Assembly (NCBI GenBank): GCA_021739805.1
Contig: JAIPBB010000001.1
Location: 21,430-85,429, forward strand
Length of the DNA: 64,000 nucleotides
Direction: 5' to 3'
From: Saprospiraceae bacterium
Lineage (GTDB): Bacteria > Bacteroidota > Bacteroidia > Bacteroidales > JAIPBB01
The notes below the pieces were generated by a model. That model saw only the letters and a program-made list of their open reading frames with translations. It was not told the DNA's origin and did not search any database. Each line of letters starts with the position of its first letter. Positions within the stretch are counted from its first letter, which is position 1. Shown one piece after another: positions 49,982 to 59,204 of the stretch. The position numbers and the translations under genes were made by a program.

Positions 49982-50023
49982 TTGGATAATAAAAATAAAG
50001 TGTTATTTCTATTGTGGATATAA

Positions 50024-51469
50024 ATGAAAGTTCTATTCATTATTAAAGACATTGAATCTGCTGAGCCAATCGGGATAATGCATATTTCTGCTTTGCTAAG
50101 GAAACATGGACATTTAACAGCATATTCAGGAACTGAAGGTGTTGATTTGGTTGAATTGATTTCGAAATTTAAACCTGATATTATTGGTTGTGGTGTTTGT
50201 ACGGGTTTTCAAAATTATTATCTGAATCTGAATCGTGAGCTAAAAAAGAAGTTTAATTTTATTTCAATTTTTGGTGGTCCACATCCAACGTTTTTTCCTG
50301 ATTTTATTCTTGAAGAAAATGTTGATATTATTTGCCGTGGCGAAGGAGAATATCCAATGCTAGATTTATGTAATAGATTGAAAAACGGTGAGGATGTTAC
50401 TTCAATTGAAAATCTTTGGGTAAAGCAAAACGGGAAAATCTATAAAAACAATCTTCGACCTTTAATTAAGAATCTTGACGAACTTCCCTGGCCTGACAGA
50501 GAAACTTCTTATAATTTGGACAGCAGTTTTAAAGAATATGGAGCAAGGTCTTTTATTTCAACACGTGGATGTCCATTTGAATGTTCTTATTGTTTTAATG
50601 CGAGCTATATGGAACTTTATGGCTCTGAATGGAAGAAATGCCGCATTAGAAGTCCACAGGATTTGGTAAATGAAATTTATGCAGTTAAAAATGATACCAA
50701 TTTAAAATTTGTTCAGTTTCGTTGCAGTATTTTCCCATGGGATGATGAGTGGCTAAAAGAGTTTTCAAAGCTTTATAAAGTCAAGATCAAGCTTCCATTT
50801 TATTGTCATGTACGTGCAGATTTATTGAATTCAGAAAATGTGAAATTAATGGCTGATGCCGGATGTTTCAGTGTGAATATGGGTTTTGAGTGTGGTGATG
50901 AAGATTACCGGAAAAAAGTATTCAATCGACATATCACAAACGAACAAATTATTAATGCCAGTAAATTATTGCATGAAAATGGCATTAGAATTTTATCCGA
51001 TAATATGGTTTGCCTTCCCGGTGGTAATTTAGATTTGGATATAAAAACCTTTAAACTTAACGTAAAATGCAAAGTTGAATATCCACTTGCAATGATACTT
51101 CAACCTTATCCGGGAACAGGTATTGAAAAATACTGTGTTGAAAATGGGTATTTCGATGGTGATTATGATAAGATTTTTTACAACTATTATTACAAATCAC
51201 CATTGGATTTTGAGAGTAAGCTTGAAAAACGAAAGATGGAAAACTTTCAAAAACTTTTTGCATTTGCCACAGAAATACCATGGGCATTAGATTTTGTAAA
51301 ATTTTTAGTAAGATTTCCTTCCAATATCTTCTTTTTATCTATATTTAGACTTTGGTATTCGTGGTGCTACCAGTACAGGATTATGCCTTTTAAGAAGACA
51401 GGTAAAGACAGGAAAGAAACAATAGAAGCTTTGTTAGGCATTTATAAAACAGACAAATATGAGAACTAA
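50024..51469 (+). CDS. B12-binding-domain radical SAM protein
   Basis: 481 residues. Residues 1-145 form a cobalamin-binding Rossmann domain (MKVLFIIKDIESAEPIGI, FKPDIIGCGVCTG, SIFGGPHPTFFPDF) without the D-x-H-x-x-G histidine, as is usual for class B enzymes of this type. The radical SAM core begins with the CxxxCxxC cluster motif at Cys183, Cys187 and Cys190 (TRGCPFECSYCF). GFECGDEDYRKKVFNR then resembles the SAM-binding part. A C-terminal helical region has a hydrophobic segment near 425-450, perhaps membrane-associated. Such enzymes methylate or rearrange unactivated carbons in lipids or natural products; the substrate is unknown. Its stop codon overlaps the next gene by 11 bp. Confidence 0.86.
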   Translation: MKVLFIIKDIESAEPIGIMHISALLRKHGHLTAYSGTEGVDLVELISKFKPDIIGCGVCTGFQNYYLNLNRELKKKFNFISIFGGPHPTFFPDFILEENVDIICRGEGEYPMLDLCNRLKNGEDVTSIENLWVKQNGKIYKNNLRPLIKNLDELPWPDRETSYNLDSSFKEYGARSFISTRGCPFECSYCFNASYMELYGSEWKKCRIRSPQDLVNEIYAVKNDTNLKFVQFRCSIFPWDDEWLKEFSKLYKVKIKLPFYCHVRADLLNSENVKLMADAGCFSVNMGFECGDEDYRKKVFNRHITNEQIINASKLLHENGIRILSDNMVCLPGGNLDLDIKTFKLNVKCKVEYPLAMILQPYPGTGIEKYCVENGYFDGDYDKIFYNYYYKSPLDFESKLEKRKMENFQKLFAFATEIPWALDFVKFLVRFPSNIFFLSIFRLWYSWCYQYRIMPFKKTGKDRKETIEALLGIYKTDKYEN

Positions 51470-51647
51470 TTTTTTTGCAAAATTTCCTAGGGTAATCATC
51501 ATTATACTCTCTGCAATGTTTATCACTTTGTTTGTTTATAGCTGCTCTGTCTTTAAAAAATCATCGAAAAACCCCGATAAAAGTAAAAATGAAAAAAAGG
51601 AAAACACTAAACGAAAAGCACCGATTAAGAGGAATTTGTTGGAATAA
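51459..51647 (+). CDS. Small lipoprotein
   Basis: 62 residues. A hydrophobic segment ends in a lipobox (FVYSC, Cys29). The tail is strongly basic, with mostly Lys, Ser, Asn and Arg. No family recognised. It overlaps the radical SAM stop codon by 11 bp, so it is translationally coupled to it. The short basic tail could anchor to the peptidoglycan or to nucleic acid, but that is a guess. A precursor peptide for the radical SAM enzyme is possible but unlikely given the lipobox. Confidence 0.6.
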   Translation: MRTNFFAKFPRVIIIILSAMFITLFVYSCSVFKKSSKNPDKSKNEKKENTKRKAPIKRNLLE

Positions 51648-51679
51648 TTAAAGCTTTTATTATCATTAAATCAATTTTT

Positions 51680-52624
51680 ATGAAATCAATTCTTATGAAA
51701 TTGAAATTAGTTTTCTCTTTTTTATTAGTTCTAACTTTTTTAAGCAGCTTTGCCCAAAGAGATTTTTCCGATTCTTTATCCGTCACTAAAGTTGTTTTGC
51801 TTGGAACCGGAAATCCAAATCCAAATCCATTGCAATCGGGTCCATCTGTAGCAATAATTGTTAATGAAACCCCTTATATTGTTGATTTTGGTCCGGGATT
51901 AGTACGACAGGCAGCAGCACTATCTCCTCGATATGGAGGAAACATTCAAGCTCTGGATGTGAAAAATATAAAACATGCTTTTTTAACTCATCTCCACTCC
52001 GACCACACAACAGGCTATCCAGACCTCATTCTTACTCCATGGGTTATGGGAAGAAATAAGCCCCTCGAAGTTTATGGTCCGACAGGAATTAATGATATGA
52101 CTAAAAACATTCTGGAAGCATACAAACAAGATATTCAATACCGATTAAAAGGAAGTGAACCGGCGAATGACCTTGGTTGGAGAGTGAATAGTCATGAGTT
52201 CACAGAAGAAGGCGTTATTTACAAAGATTCGAATGTGATAGTTGAAGCTTTTCCTGTTATTCACGGCACCTGGTCAAATGCATGGGGATTTAGATTTACA
52301 ACAGCAGATAAAGTAATTGTTATTTCAGGAGATACAAAAGCATGTGAAAAAGTCATTGAATACTCAAAAGGTGCTGATATTTTAATTCATGAAGTTTATT
52401 GCAAAAGGACTTATGATACAAAACCTGAAGTATGGAAGAAATATCATGCAATTCATCACACATCAACATTTGAACTTGCAAGAATAGCAGAAGAAGCTAA
52501 ACCAAAACTTATTATTTTATATCACATTTTAGCATGGGGAGCAAGTGATGAAGAATTGTTAAAAGAGATTAATACAATTTATAAAGGAAAAGTTTATGTT
52601 GGGAAAGATTTAGATGTTTTTTAA
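51680..52624 (+). CDS. Exported MBL-fold metallo-hydrolase (RNase Z-like)
   Basis: 314 residues. Signal peptide ends at SSFAQ (about 26); a second in-frame ATG lies at 51695. The metallo-beta-lactamase core shows VVLLGTGNPNPNPLQSGPS, the zinc motif HLHSDH beginning at His104, a later His (VIHGTWSN), ISGDTKACEKV and the final HH of the AIHHTS segment. The LGTGxP and HxHxDH motifs are like those of RNase Z and arylsulfatase-like members, but the export signal argues for a periplasmic or surface hydrolase, possibly of sulfate or phosphate esters. Gap of 32 bp to the small lipoprotein gene. Confidence 0.84.
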   Translation: MKSILMKLKLVFSFLLVLTFLSSFAQRDFSDSLSVTKVVLLGTGNPNPNPLQSGPSVAIIVNETPYIVDFGPGLVRQAAALSPRYGGNIQALDVKNIKHAFLTHLHSDHTTGYPDLILTPWVMGRNKPLEVYGPTGINDMTKNILEAYKQDIQYRLKGSEPANDLGWRVNSHEFTEEGVIYKDSNVIVEAFPVIHGTWSNAWGFRFTTADKVIVISGDTKACEKVIEYSKGADILIHEVYCKRTYDTKPEVWKKYHAIHHTSTFELARIAEEAKPKLIILYHILAWGASDEELLKEINTIYKGKVYVGKDLDVF

Positions 52625-52663
52625 ACTAATTATTGTGAAAATACTTTCTAAAATATATTAATA

Positions 52664-52951
52664 ATGGGTGGCGAAGGTTCAATGCTAGCAATGATTCAAA
52701 GTCTTAGAAACAACAAAAAGATTTTAAGACAAAGAAGATTCTTTAATAAAGACAAAGATGAATTAAGATACTCATCTAAAAAAATTAATTCAAAATATAA
52801 GTTAAAAGCAACTAAGGATGAACTATATACCATAAAAACCCAACTTGAGAAGGAAAGAAAGCACAATGTGATAAAAACCCTAATTGCTTTAATAATATCA
52901 ATTTCGGTAGGATTTATTTTGTTTTACTTCTTGTATTTGAAATACTATTAA
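52664..52951 (+). CDS. Small membrane protein of unknown function
   Basis: 95 residues. A basic N-terminal half (MGGEGSMLAMIQSLRNNKKILRQRR, then KKINSKYKLKATKDEL) is followed by a single transmembrane helix at about 67-90 and a short tail. The MGGEGSM start and the membrane-tail layout suggest a conserved small Bacteroidota family, but I cannot name it. It lies 39 bp after the hydrolase gene and 10 bp before the phosphatase gene, within one transcriptional run. Confidence 0.6.
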   Translation: MGGEGSMLAMIQSLRNNKKILRQRRFFNKDKDELRYSSKKINSKYKLKATKDELYTIKTQLEKERKHNVIKTLIALIISISVGFILFYFLYLKYY

Positions 52952-52961
52952 CATTTTCGGA

Positions 52962-54989
52962 ATGAAGTTTAAAAGAACAATAAAAAACATCATCTCTGCA
53001 CTAACAATCAAAAATTTAGTGATTTTTGCTATGCCTATTTCATTGGCAATTTTAATTTTAATGCTGTATAATTTTTCACAAACCGTTGAGCATTTATCTC
53101 ACTCACTAATCAAGCGAACAATAAATGAAACAAATACCGAGCTTCACGATTTTTTTGACCCTGTAGTTAATAACCTTCTCGTTTCACGCGACAGAGGAAT
53201 GGGCGAAATGTATGAAAATCTTGATGCAGCAGAACTTAATCCATATTTTATTCCTTTCCTGAAAAACTCAAGCCAGGTTTCATCAATGTTGATTGCAACA
53301 TCAAATGGTGAGGAATATATGCTTCTACAAGAGGACTCCACATGGCAAAACCGTTGCACAAAACAGCAGAAAGATACAATGATTGTTTCTCGTATGAGAT
53401 GGAAATACAATGAAAATCTTAAAGGAATTAAAATTGAAGAATGGATAAAAGAAGGCGATGAAAATAATAATCCACTTTTAAAAACCTGGTATTTGGAAGC
53501 AATTGAAAACAGTGATTATAACAGCCCTGCATGGACAAATCCCTATACTTTCAAAACAACAAAAGACCCGGGAATTACTACATCCATAAAATGGAAATTG
53601 AATGATTCTTCCGCAACCAAAGTTATTGCATTTGATATTTTGCTCACAGATATTTCAAAATTTACAAGCAATCTGGAAATTAGTAAAACCGGGAAAGCCA
53701 TAGTTTTCACTGAAGATGGAAATATTCTGGGCTTACCACCTGATGCAAGATTCACAGATATTGATTCCTTAAAAAAATATGTTTTACAACATTATGACCA
53801 AATCAATATTCCTGTAGTTGAATTTGCCTTAAATGAATGGAAATCAAAACATATTGAAAATGAAGAGCCATACGATTTTAAATATGATGGTGGTTTATGG
53901 TGGTGTGGAGTGGAGAAATTTGCACTTAATTCTCAAAAGTCTTTCTATATCGCAGTTATGGTTCCCGAAGGTGATTTTCTTACTGAAGTAAACCGTACCA
54001 GAATCGTAATAATTTCAGGATTTTTATTGGTGTCTGTATTAACACTATTAGTGATAAGAGGTTATAACCAAAAACGAAAAGCAAACGAATTGCTGAAAAA
54101 GCAAAAGCAACAAATCGAAGCACAAAAAAATGAAATAGAAGAAATTCATCACGAATTGACGAGTAGCATAGGATATGCTCAAAGAATTCAAAATGCTGTT
54201 TTGCCAAACAAAGAATTTTTAGATACTTATCTGCCAAGCCATTTTGTTTTATACAAACCTCATAGTGTTGTGAGTGGGGATTTTTATTGGGCTACTAAAG
54301 TTGGAACAAAATTAATTTTTACAGCTGCGGATTGTACCGGTCATGGTGTGCCCGGTGCTTTTATGAGTATGCTTGGGATTTCATTTTTAAATGATATTGT
54401 TCGTAAATCTGAAATCACTACTGCCGGAGAAGTTTTGGATTCGCTTCGTGAAAATGTAATTCATGCACTTAAACAAAAAGTAGTTTCACTTGGTAACGAA
54501 ATTAGTTCCGGAATGAAAGACGGAATGGATATTTCCCTGTGTGTACTCGATATTTCCACTTATAAACTTCAATTTGCCGGGGCAAATAATCCACTTTATA
54601 TCGTAAGAAAAATTAATGGAATTGAATTTGGACAAGAGGCAACTGAAAGTTCTAAAAATTATAAGCTTTATGAAATTAAGGCAGACAAAATGCCGATTGC
54701 CATCTATGAAAAAATGGATAATTTCACTACCCACGAAATACAACTCCAAAAAGACGACAAACTCTATATGTTTAGCGATGGATTTGTTGACCAGTTTGGT
54801 GGACCAAAAGGAAAGAAATTCAAATCAAAACCATTTAAAATCCTATTGTTAGAAATTGCCGAAAAATCAATGACAGAGCAAAAGCAATTATTGGAAAAAA
54901 CATTTGAAGACTGGAAAAAACATCCAAACGAAAATGGAGAAGTCTTTACTCAAATAGATGATGTGGTTGTGCTTGGGGTGATGGTTTAA
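52962..54989 (+). CDS. SpoIIE-type serine phosphatase with extracytoplasmic sensor
   Basis: 675 residues. Transmembrane helices at about 18-38 and 345-365 enclose a roughly 300-residue periplasmic sensor of the Cache type (FFDPVVNNLLVSRDRGMGEMY). A coiled coil follows at 370-400 (KKQKQQIEAQKNEIEEIHHEL), then the PP2C/SpoIIE phosphatase: SGDFYWATKVGTKLIFTAADCTGHGVPGAF carries the metal-binding Asp residues, and DKLYMFSDGFVDQFGGPKGK the later conserved Asp. It would sense an outside signal and dephosphorylate a partner, often an anti-sigma-factor antagonist; no such partner is in the window. End of the run that starts at 50024. Confidence 0.87.
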   Translation: MKFKRTIKNIISALTIKNLVIFAMPISLAILILMLYNFSQTVEHLSHSLIKRTINETNTELHDFFDPVVNNLLVSRDRGMGEMYENLDAAELNPYFIPFLKNSSQVSSMLIATSNGEEYMLLQEDSTWQNRCTKQQKDTMIVSRMRWKYNENLKGIKIEEWIKEGDENNNPLLKTWYLEAIENSDYNSPAWTNPYTFKTTKDPGITTSIKWKLNDSSATKVIAFDILLTDISKFTSNLEISKTGKAIVFTEDGNILGLPPDARFTDIDSLKKYVLQHYDQINIPVVEFALNEWKSKHIENEEPYDFKYDGGLWWCGVEKFALNSQKSFYIAVMVPEGDFLTEVNRTRIVIISGFLLVSVLTLLVIRGYNQKRKANELLKKQKQQIEAQKNEIEEIHHELTSSIGYAQRIQNAVLPNKEFLDTYLPSHFVLYKPHSVVSGDFYWATKVGTKLIFTAADCTGHGVPGAFMSMLGISFLNDIVRKSEITTAGEVLDSLRENVIHALKQKVVSLGNEISSGMKDGMDISLCVLDISTYKLQFAGANNPLYIVRKINGIEFGQEATESSKNYKLYEIKADKMPIAIYEKMDNFTTHEIQLQKDDKLYMFSDGFVDQFGGPKGKKFKSKPFKILLLEIAEKSMTEQKQLLEKTFEDWKKHPNENGEVFTQIDDVVVLGVMV

Positions 54990-54994
54990 GCTTC

Positions 54995-55290
54995 GCACGT
55001 CATTTGCTTTGCGTCATTTACTTCGTGTCATTTATGCTTCGCATGTCATTTGCCCTTCGGGCGTCATTGCGAGCGAAGCGAAGCAATCTGTTAATATTTT
55101 CACCACAATTCATTCAGTAGATTGCTTCAGTCGTTCCTCCTTCGCAATGACGCTTTGAAATGACAACTTAATAACAACTTAATGACAACTTAATGAAAAT
55201 TGAATGACAACATAATGACGCAAAGCGAATGACAACAAATGACGCAAAGCGAATGACACCAAATGACCACCTAATGACTATTGAAAAGCA
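54995..55290. repeat. Palindromic repeat region (CGTCATT family)
   Basis: The core is an inverted repeat: CGTCATTGCGAGCGAAGC...AAGCAATCT (55062-55089) against AGATTGCTTC...TTCGCAATGACG (55119-55152), a palindrome type found in many bacterial genomes. Short words repeat around it: GTCATTTGC and GCTTTGCGTCATT on the left, AATGACGCAAAGCGAATGAC (twice) on the right, so the whole stretch is roughly mirror-symmetric. It is richer in G+C than its surroundings. Related words occur at 15716-15900. Confidence 0.85.
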
Positions 55291-55300
55291 GTGAAGCGAA

Positions 55301-56014
55301 TTACTTCTGCTCCTGAGCAAGCTGGGTTAAGGTTTTTACTTTTTTCTTAAACACCAAACGACATCTGGAATAACTATCAACACCAAATCCAGTTCCTTGA
55401 TAAAGAACGTAATCTCCTTGTGAGTCTTTTGTATTGTATTCGGCAATAACCAAATCATCGAATTCCCAAATCATTGTTTCCGGATCATCATCGTTAATTT
55501 CAACTCTCACGTTTCGAAATTTATGATAAATAATGGCATCAAGAATATCGTCAACAACTCCACCCAATGAAACGCCCATTGCATCCAGAAGTGTTGTAAT
55601 TGTGCTTGTTGTAGGGAATTTCAATTTCATTTCTATAGTAAAATTATCAACAACTTCATTTTTATCAATAAACCATTCTCCGCTTGTGAATGAAAGATTT
55701 GAATAATTAAATACATTATCAATCTGGCTTGTAATATTTATAAACTTACTTTTACCATAAACGATATACATAAACAAAGGACCTGCGGTTGAGTTTACAG
55801 AATTCATATCATCCAAATGAATAAAAGTTGGGAAAATACCTGTAAATTGAGAAGTTATATTAGAGTCATTTTCTGTAACCTGGGTTAACTCCCAAACACC
55901 TTGCATTAATTCATTTGTTGGAGTCTGTACTTCTTCCTTAATACAGGCTGTAAAAACCAAAGCAACTGTTGCTAATAATACAATTGCAAAAATAGTTATT
56001 CTTGAAAATTTCAT
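55301..56014 (-). CDS. Lipoprotein of unknown function (lipocalin-like)
   Basis: 237 residues with a lipobox (FTAC, Cys24) and an acidic stretch just after it (IKEEVQ). The mature domain begins ELMQGVWELTQVTEND, the 'G-x-W' opening typical of lipocalin-like folds. Alternating strands follow through IRVEINDDDPETMIWEFDDL and the C-terminal RCRLVFKKK. Such domains bind small hydrophobic molecules, but I cannot name the family. Convergent with the phosphatase gene, with the palindromic repeat region between them. Confidence 0.6.
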   Translation of the reverse strand: MKFSRITIFAIVLLATVALVFTACIKEEVQTPTNELMQGVWELTQVTENDSNITSQFTGIFPTFIHLDDMNSVNSTAGPLFMYIVYGKSKFINITSQIDNVFNYSNLSFTSGEWFIDKNEVVDNFTIEMKLKFPTTSTITTLLDAMGVSLGGVVDDILDAIIYHKFRNVRVEINDDDPETMIWEFDDLVIAEYNTKDSQGDYVLYQGTGFGVDSYSRCRLVFKKKVKTLTQLAQEQK

Positions 56015-56326
56015 AGTAGCTTATTTTTATTTGTTAAACTGATGCAAAAATAGTTAAATATTATTTGCTTAACAAAAAACTTGAATTCGTTTTAAATTTT
56101 AATCCTAATTTATACAGCTTTGATTACAAGCATAATTAATTTAATTTTACGCTTGCTAAAAATAAAACTATTGCAAGAATATGGGATTTGGTAAATTCAA
56201 TTATTGTTATTTAATCTCAATGACCAAAAGGAATCCACCTGAAAAAACATGAATATTAGAATTTGACACTTATTTTATCTGAACCAAAAATGATTATTTT
56301 TGCTTTGCATTAAATAATTATATTCC
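56015..56326 (+). other. Intergenic region with promoter for the M64 gene
   Basis: AT-rich and without ORFs. TATTTTTG at 56295-56302 is a good -7 box 25 nt before the ATG at 56327. I see no other structure. Confidence 0.5.
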
Positions 56327-57595
56327 ATGAAAAGTTTTTTTCTAATAATATTTGTTTTGCAAAGTTTTTTCTCCTTTGCTCAGTTTGATAATCATTTTCT
56401 AAACAAAACACTACGAATTGATTATTTCCACACTGGAAATGACAGTTTGCAGTATTATTCAATCGATGAACTTATTGAAGAACCGAATTGGGGTGGTTCA
56501 CACATTAACTTAATTGACACTTTCAATTATGGCTTCTACAAATTTGAAGTCTATGATTTTGGCTCCAACAAATTGCTTTATTCAAGAGGATATAATACTC
56601 TTTTTAATGAATGGAAAACAACAGAAGAAGCAAAACACACCTGGAGAAGTTTTGTTGAAACAGTAGTTTTTCCTTTTCCAAAAAATAAAATAATTGTTAA
56701 ATTCTACAGCCGAAACAAACAGGATTTATTGGATTTGGTTTTCACTTATAATGTTGACCCAATCAATTATTTTATTTCAAAAGGATTGAAACTGGAATGT
56801 AAGACTTTTAAAGTTTTAAACTCTGGGAATTCGTCAGAAAAACTTGATATTGTTATTATTCCTGATGGATATACCAAAAGTGAGATGAAGCAATTTCATA
56901 AAGATTGCGAAAAAGTTAAAGCTTGGTTTCTTAATGCTAAACCTTTTTCTGAAAATAAAGATAAAATAAATATTTGGGGAGTTGAAGCAATTTCAGAAGA
57001 AAGCGGAACTGATTTACCCGGTGAAAACATTTGGAAAAACACTGTTTTAAACACAACTTTCTACACTTTTGATTCTGAGCGTTATTTAACAACAAGTGAT
57101 AATAAAGCTGTAAGAAATGTCGCAGCAAATGTTCCTTATGACCAGATTTTTATTCTGGTAAATACTGAAAAATATGGCGGAGGCGGAATATTTAATTTAT
57201 GGACTGTTATAGCAGCCGGAAATAAAGCAGCATCCTTTTTAACTTTGCATGAATTTGGTCATGGATTTGCCGGTCTTGCTGATGAATACTATACATCTGA
57301 CGTTTCTGTAAATGACTATCATCCATTAAATATTGAACCATGGGAGCCAAATATTACTACTTTGGTGAGCTTTGAATCTAAATGGAAAAATATGATTGAC
57401 GAGAAGACTCCTGTTCCAACTCCAATAGATAAAAAATATTTCCAAAGTATTGGATTATTTGAAGGAGCCGGATATGTAACAAAAGGTGTTTATCGTCCAT
57501 ATTATGATTGCACTATGAAATCTGTTGTTTATGATTATTTCTGTCCCGTATGCCAATTGGCAATTCAACGAATGATTGATTTTTATGCGAAATAA
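56327..57595 (+). CDS. M64-family metallopeptidase, secreted
   Basis: 422 residues with a signal peptide ending at FSFAQ (about 19). An N-terminal beta domain (20-150) precedes the catalytic domain, which starts with EKLDIVIIPDGYTKSEM. The zinc motif HEFGHGFAGLADEY starts at His308 (HExxH plus the later Asp/Glu). It is followed by a C-terminal cysteine pair in YDYFCPVCQLAIQRMID. M64 was founded on an IgA-cleaving enzyme of gut bacteria, and Bacteroidota carry many homologues of unknown target. It would act outside the cytoplasm. It lacks a T9SS sorting domain. Confidence 0.9.
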   Translation: MKSFFLIIFVLQSFFSFAQFDNHFLNKTLRIDYFHTGNDSLQYYSIDELIEEPNWGGSHINLIDTFNYGFYKFEVYDFGSNKLLYSRGYNTLFNEWKTTEEAKHTWRSFVETVVFPFPKNKIIVKFYSRNKQDLLDLVFTYNVDPINYFISKGLKLECKTFKVLNSGNSSEKLDIVIIPDGYTKSEMKQFHKDCEKVKAWFLNAKPFSENKDKINIWGVEAISEESGTDLPGENIWKNTVLNTTFYTFDSERYLTTSDNKAVRNVAANVPYDQIFILVNTEKYGGGGIFNLWTVIAAGNKAASFLTLHEFGHGFAGLADEYYTSDVSVNDYHPLNIEPWEPNITTLVSFESKWKNMIDEKTPVPTPIDKKYFQSIGLFEGAGYVTKGVYRPYYDCTMKSVVYDYFCPVCQLAIQRMIDFYAK

Positions 57596-57709
57596 AACTT
57601 AGAAATTTCGAAAACTAATACGAAATCAGTGTATAATTTAGAATTCCTTGTTTTTTATTGTAATTTTTTGGATATTTGAAAAATAATTATCACATAATAT
57701 TTTGCATAA

Positions 57710-58459
57710 ATGATTTCTGTTGTTATAATTGATGATGAAAAAAAGTCCCGTGATACTCTTCATGGACTTTTAAATAAATTTTGCCCTAATGTTACAATTC
57801 TAGGACAAGCCGATGGTTATAAGTCGGGAGTTGAAGAAATTAAAATTCGAAAACCTGATGCAGTTTTTCTCGATATCCAAATGCCTGATGGAAGTGGATT
57901 TAAAGTTCTGGAAGAATTTGAAGTAATAAATTTTGAAGTAATTTTCACAACTGCCTACGACCAATTTGCAATAAAAGCAATAAAATACAGTGCCCTGGAT
58001 TATCTCTTAAAACCAATTATCCCCGAAGAACTTGTTGATGCCGTTGAAAAAGTTGAACAGAAAAAACTTAAAGGCAACATAAACAGCAATATTAAAGTTT
58101 TACTCGAAAATGTTAAAATTGGTAATCAGGAGCCAAAGAAAATTGTGTTATCAACATCCGAGGGAATGCATATTATTGATGTAAAAGACATTGTAAGATG
58201 TCAATCAGATGACTATTATACGAGGTTTTTTCTAACCAATGATAAAATGATACTTATTTCAAAAACATTAAAAGAAAATGAAGAATTACTAAAAGGTCAT
58301 AATTTTTTAAGACCCCATAAATCGCACCTTATTAACACATCTTTTATTAAAAGTTATGTTAAATCCGATGGAGGTTATATCATTATGAAAAATGGGAATA
58401 AAATCCCTGTATCGAGAAGAAAAAGAGAATTAGTATTAGAAACCATTAATAATTTGTAG
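57710..58459 (+). CDS. LytTR-family response regulator
   Basis: 249 residues. The receiver domain (1-120) has the acidic pair IIDDE at its start, the phosphorylation site Asp55 (VFLDIQMPDG), TTAYDQ, and the conserved Lys of LLKPI. Residues 140-249 are a LytTR DNA-binding domain (KIVLSTSEGMHIIDVKDIVRCQSDDYYTRF, RPHKSHLINTSFI). It activates or represses a target promoter when phosphorylated by a sensor kinase. No kinase gene is adjacent, so it is an orphan here. Confidence 0.9.
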   Translation: MISVVIIDDEKKSRDTLHGLLNKFCPNVTILGQADGYKSGVEEIKIRKPDAVFLDIQMPDGSGFKVLEEFEVINFEVIFTTAYDQFAIKAIKYSALDYLLKPIIPEELVDAVEKVEQKKLKGNINSNIKVLLENVKIGNQEPKKIVLSTSEGMHIIDVKDIVRCQSDDYYTRFFLTNDKMILISKTLKENEELLKGHNFLRPHKSHLINTSFIKSYVKSDGGYIIMKNGNKIPVSRRKRELVLETINNL

Positions 58460-58662
58460 AACAAAATTGTTAATTATTAGCAAATAAAAAGCAAGACATT
58501 AATTTAAGTCGCAAATTCATCATATCTTTGCCAAAAAAACATAAATATTACACCGTTAACTGATTATTACGAGCCGTTAACTGGTTTTTCATTTCAAAAA
58601 GAATTTAATAATGCTAATTTTATGGCTGTTTAGTTGATGAAATTGCACTAAATAATTATAAT

Positions 58663-59094
58663 ATGGAAAAATTTATTTATTTACTTATCGGAATTGGATG
58701 GATAGTTTACAGCATATATAAAAGGAGTCAAAAGCAAGCTGCAAAACAAACACATCAACCTTCTTCACAAAATCAAACCAGTCCGAAAAGCCTACTTGAA
58801 GAATTACTATTAGGTGAGGACTTTAAAAACATTCCTATTGAAACAGATGAATCAGATCTTCCATATAGAAATCAAATTCATGATGAAGAGGCAATAAGCT
58901 TTAACCAGGCTTTTGAAAAAACATCAAATATAAACAAAACTTACAGCAAAACACCACTAACACGCATACAACAAAAAACACAAGATATAGAACAAGCGGT
59001 AGAAGATGAAGCAATAAATTTGCTTGACTTAAACGATTTTGATTTGAGGAAAGCTGTTATTTATTCTGAGATTTTGAAAAGGCCATATTCATAG
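58663..59094 (+). CDS. Small membrane-anchored protein of unknown function
   Basis: 143 residues. One N-terminal helix (FIYLLIGIGWIVYSIYK, residues 4-20) is followed by a long charged, Gln/Ser-rich, probably disordered stretch. It ends with a conserved-looking C-terminal segment (LNDFDLRKAVIYSEILKRPYS). That tail ending is typical of a widespread small Bacteroidota family without known function. It lies 111 bp before the TonB receptor gene; a shared transcript is possible but not evident. Confidence 0.65.
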   Translation: MEKFIYLLIGIGWIVYSIYKRSQKQAAKQTHQPSSQNQTSPKSLLEELLLGEDFKNIPIETDESDLPYRNQIHDEEAISFNQAFEKTSNINKTYSKTPLTRIQQKTQDIEQAVEDEAINLLDLNDFDLRKAVIYSEILKRPYS

Positions 59095-59204
59095 TAATGA
59101 GACACTTAGAATTCGCAGGTTTTTTTTTTGGATAATACACTTATTTATTTTTATCTTTACCGCCTTTTTAAGCACAAGGAATTATTGAACATAAAAATAC
59201 AGGT

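Noticed and set aside
51459..51647. RiPP precursor peptide for the neighbouring radical SAM enzyme
   Set aside because: It has a clear lipobox and a plain basic tail; there is no leader/core layout, and the enzyme belongs to the B12-binding type without a SPASM domain.
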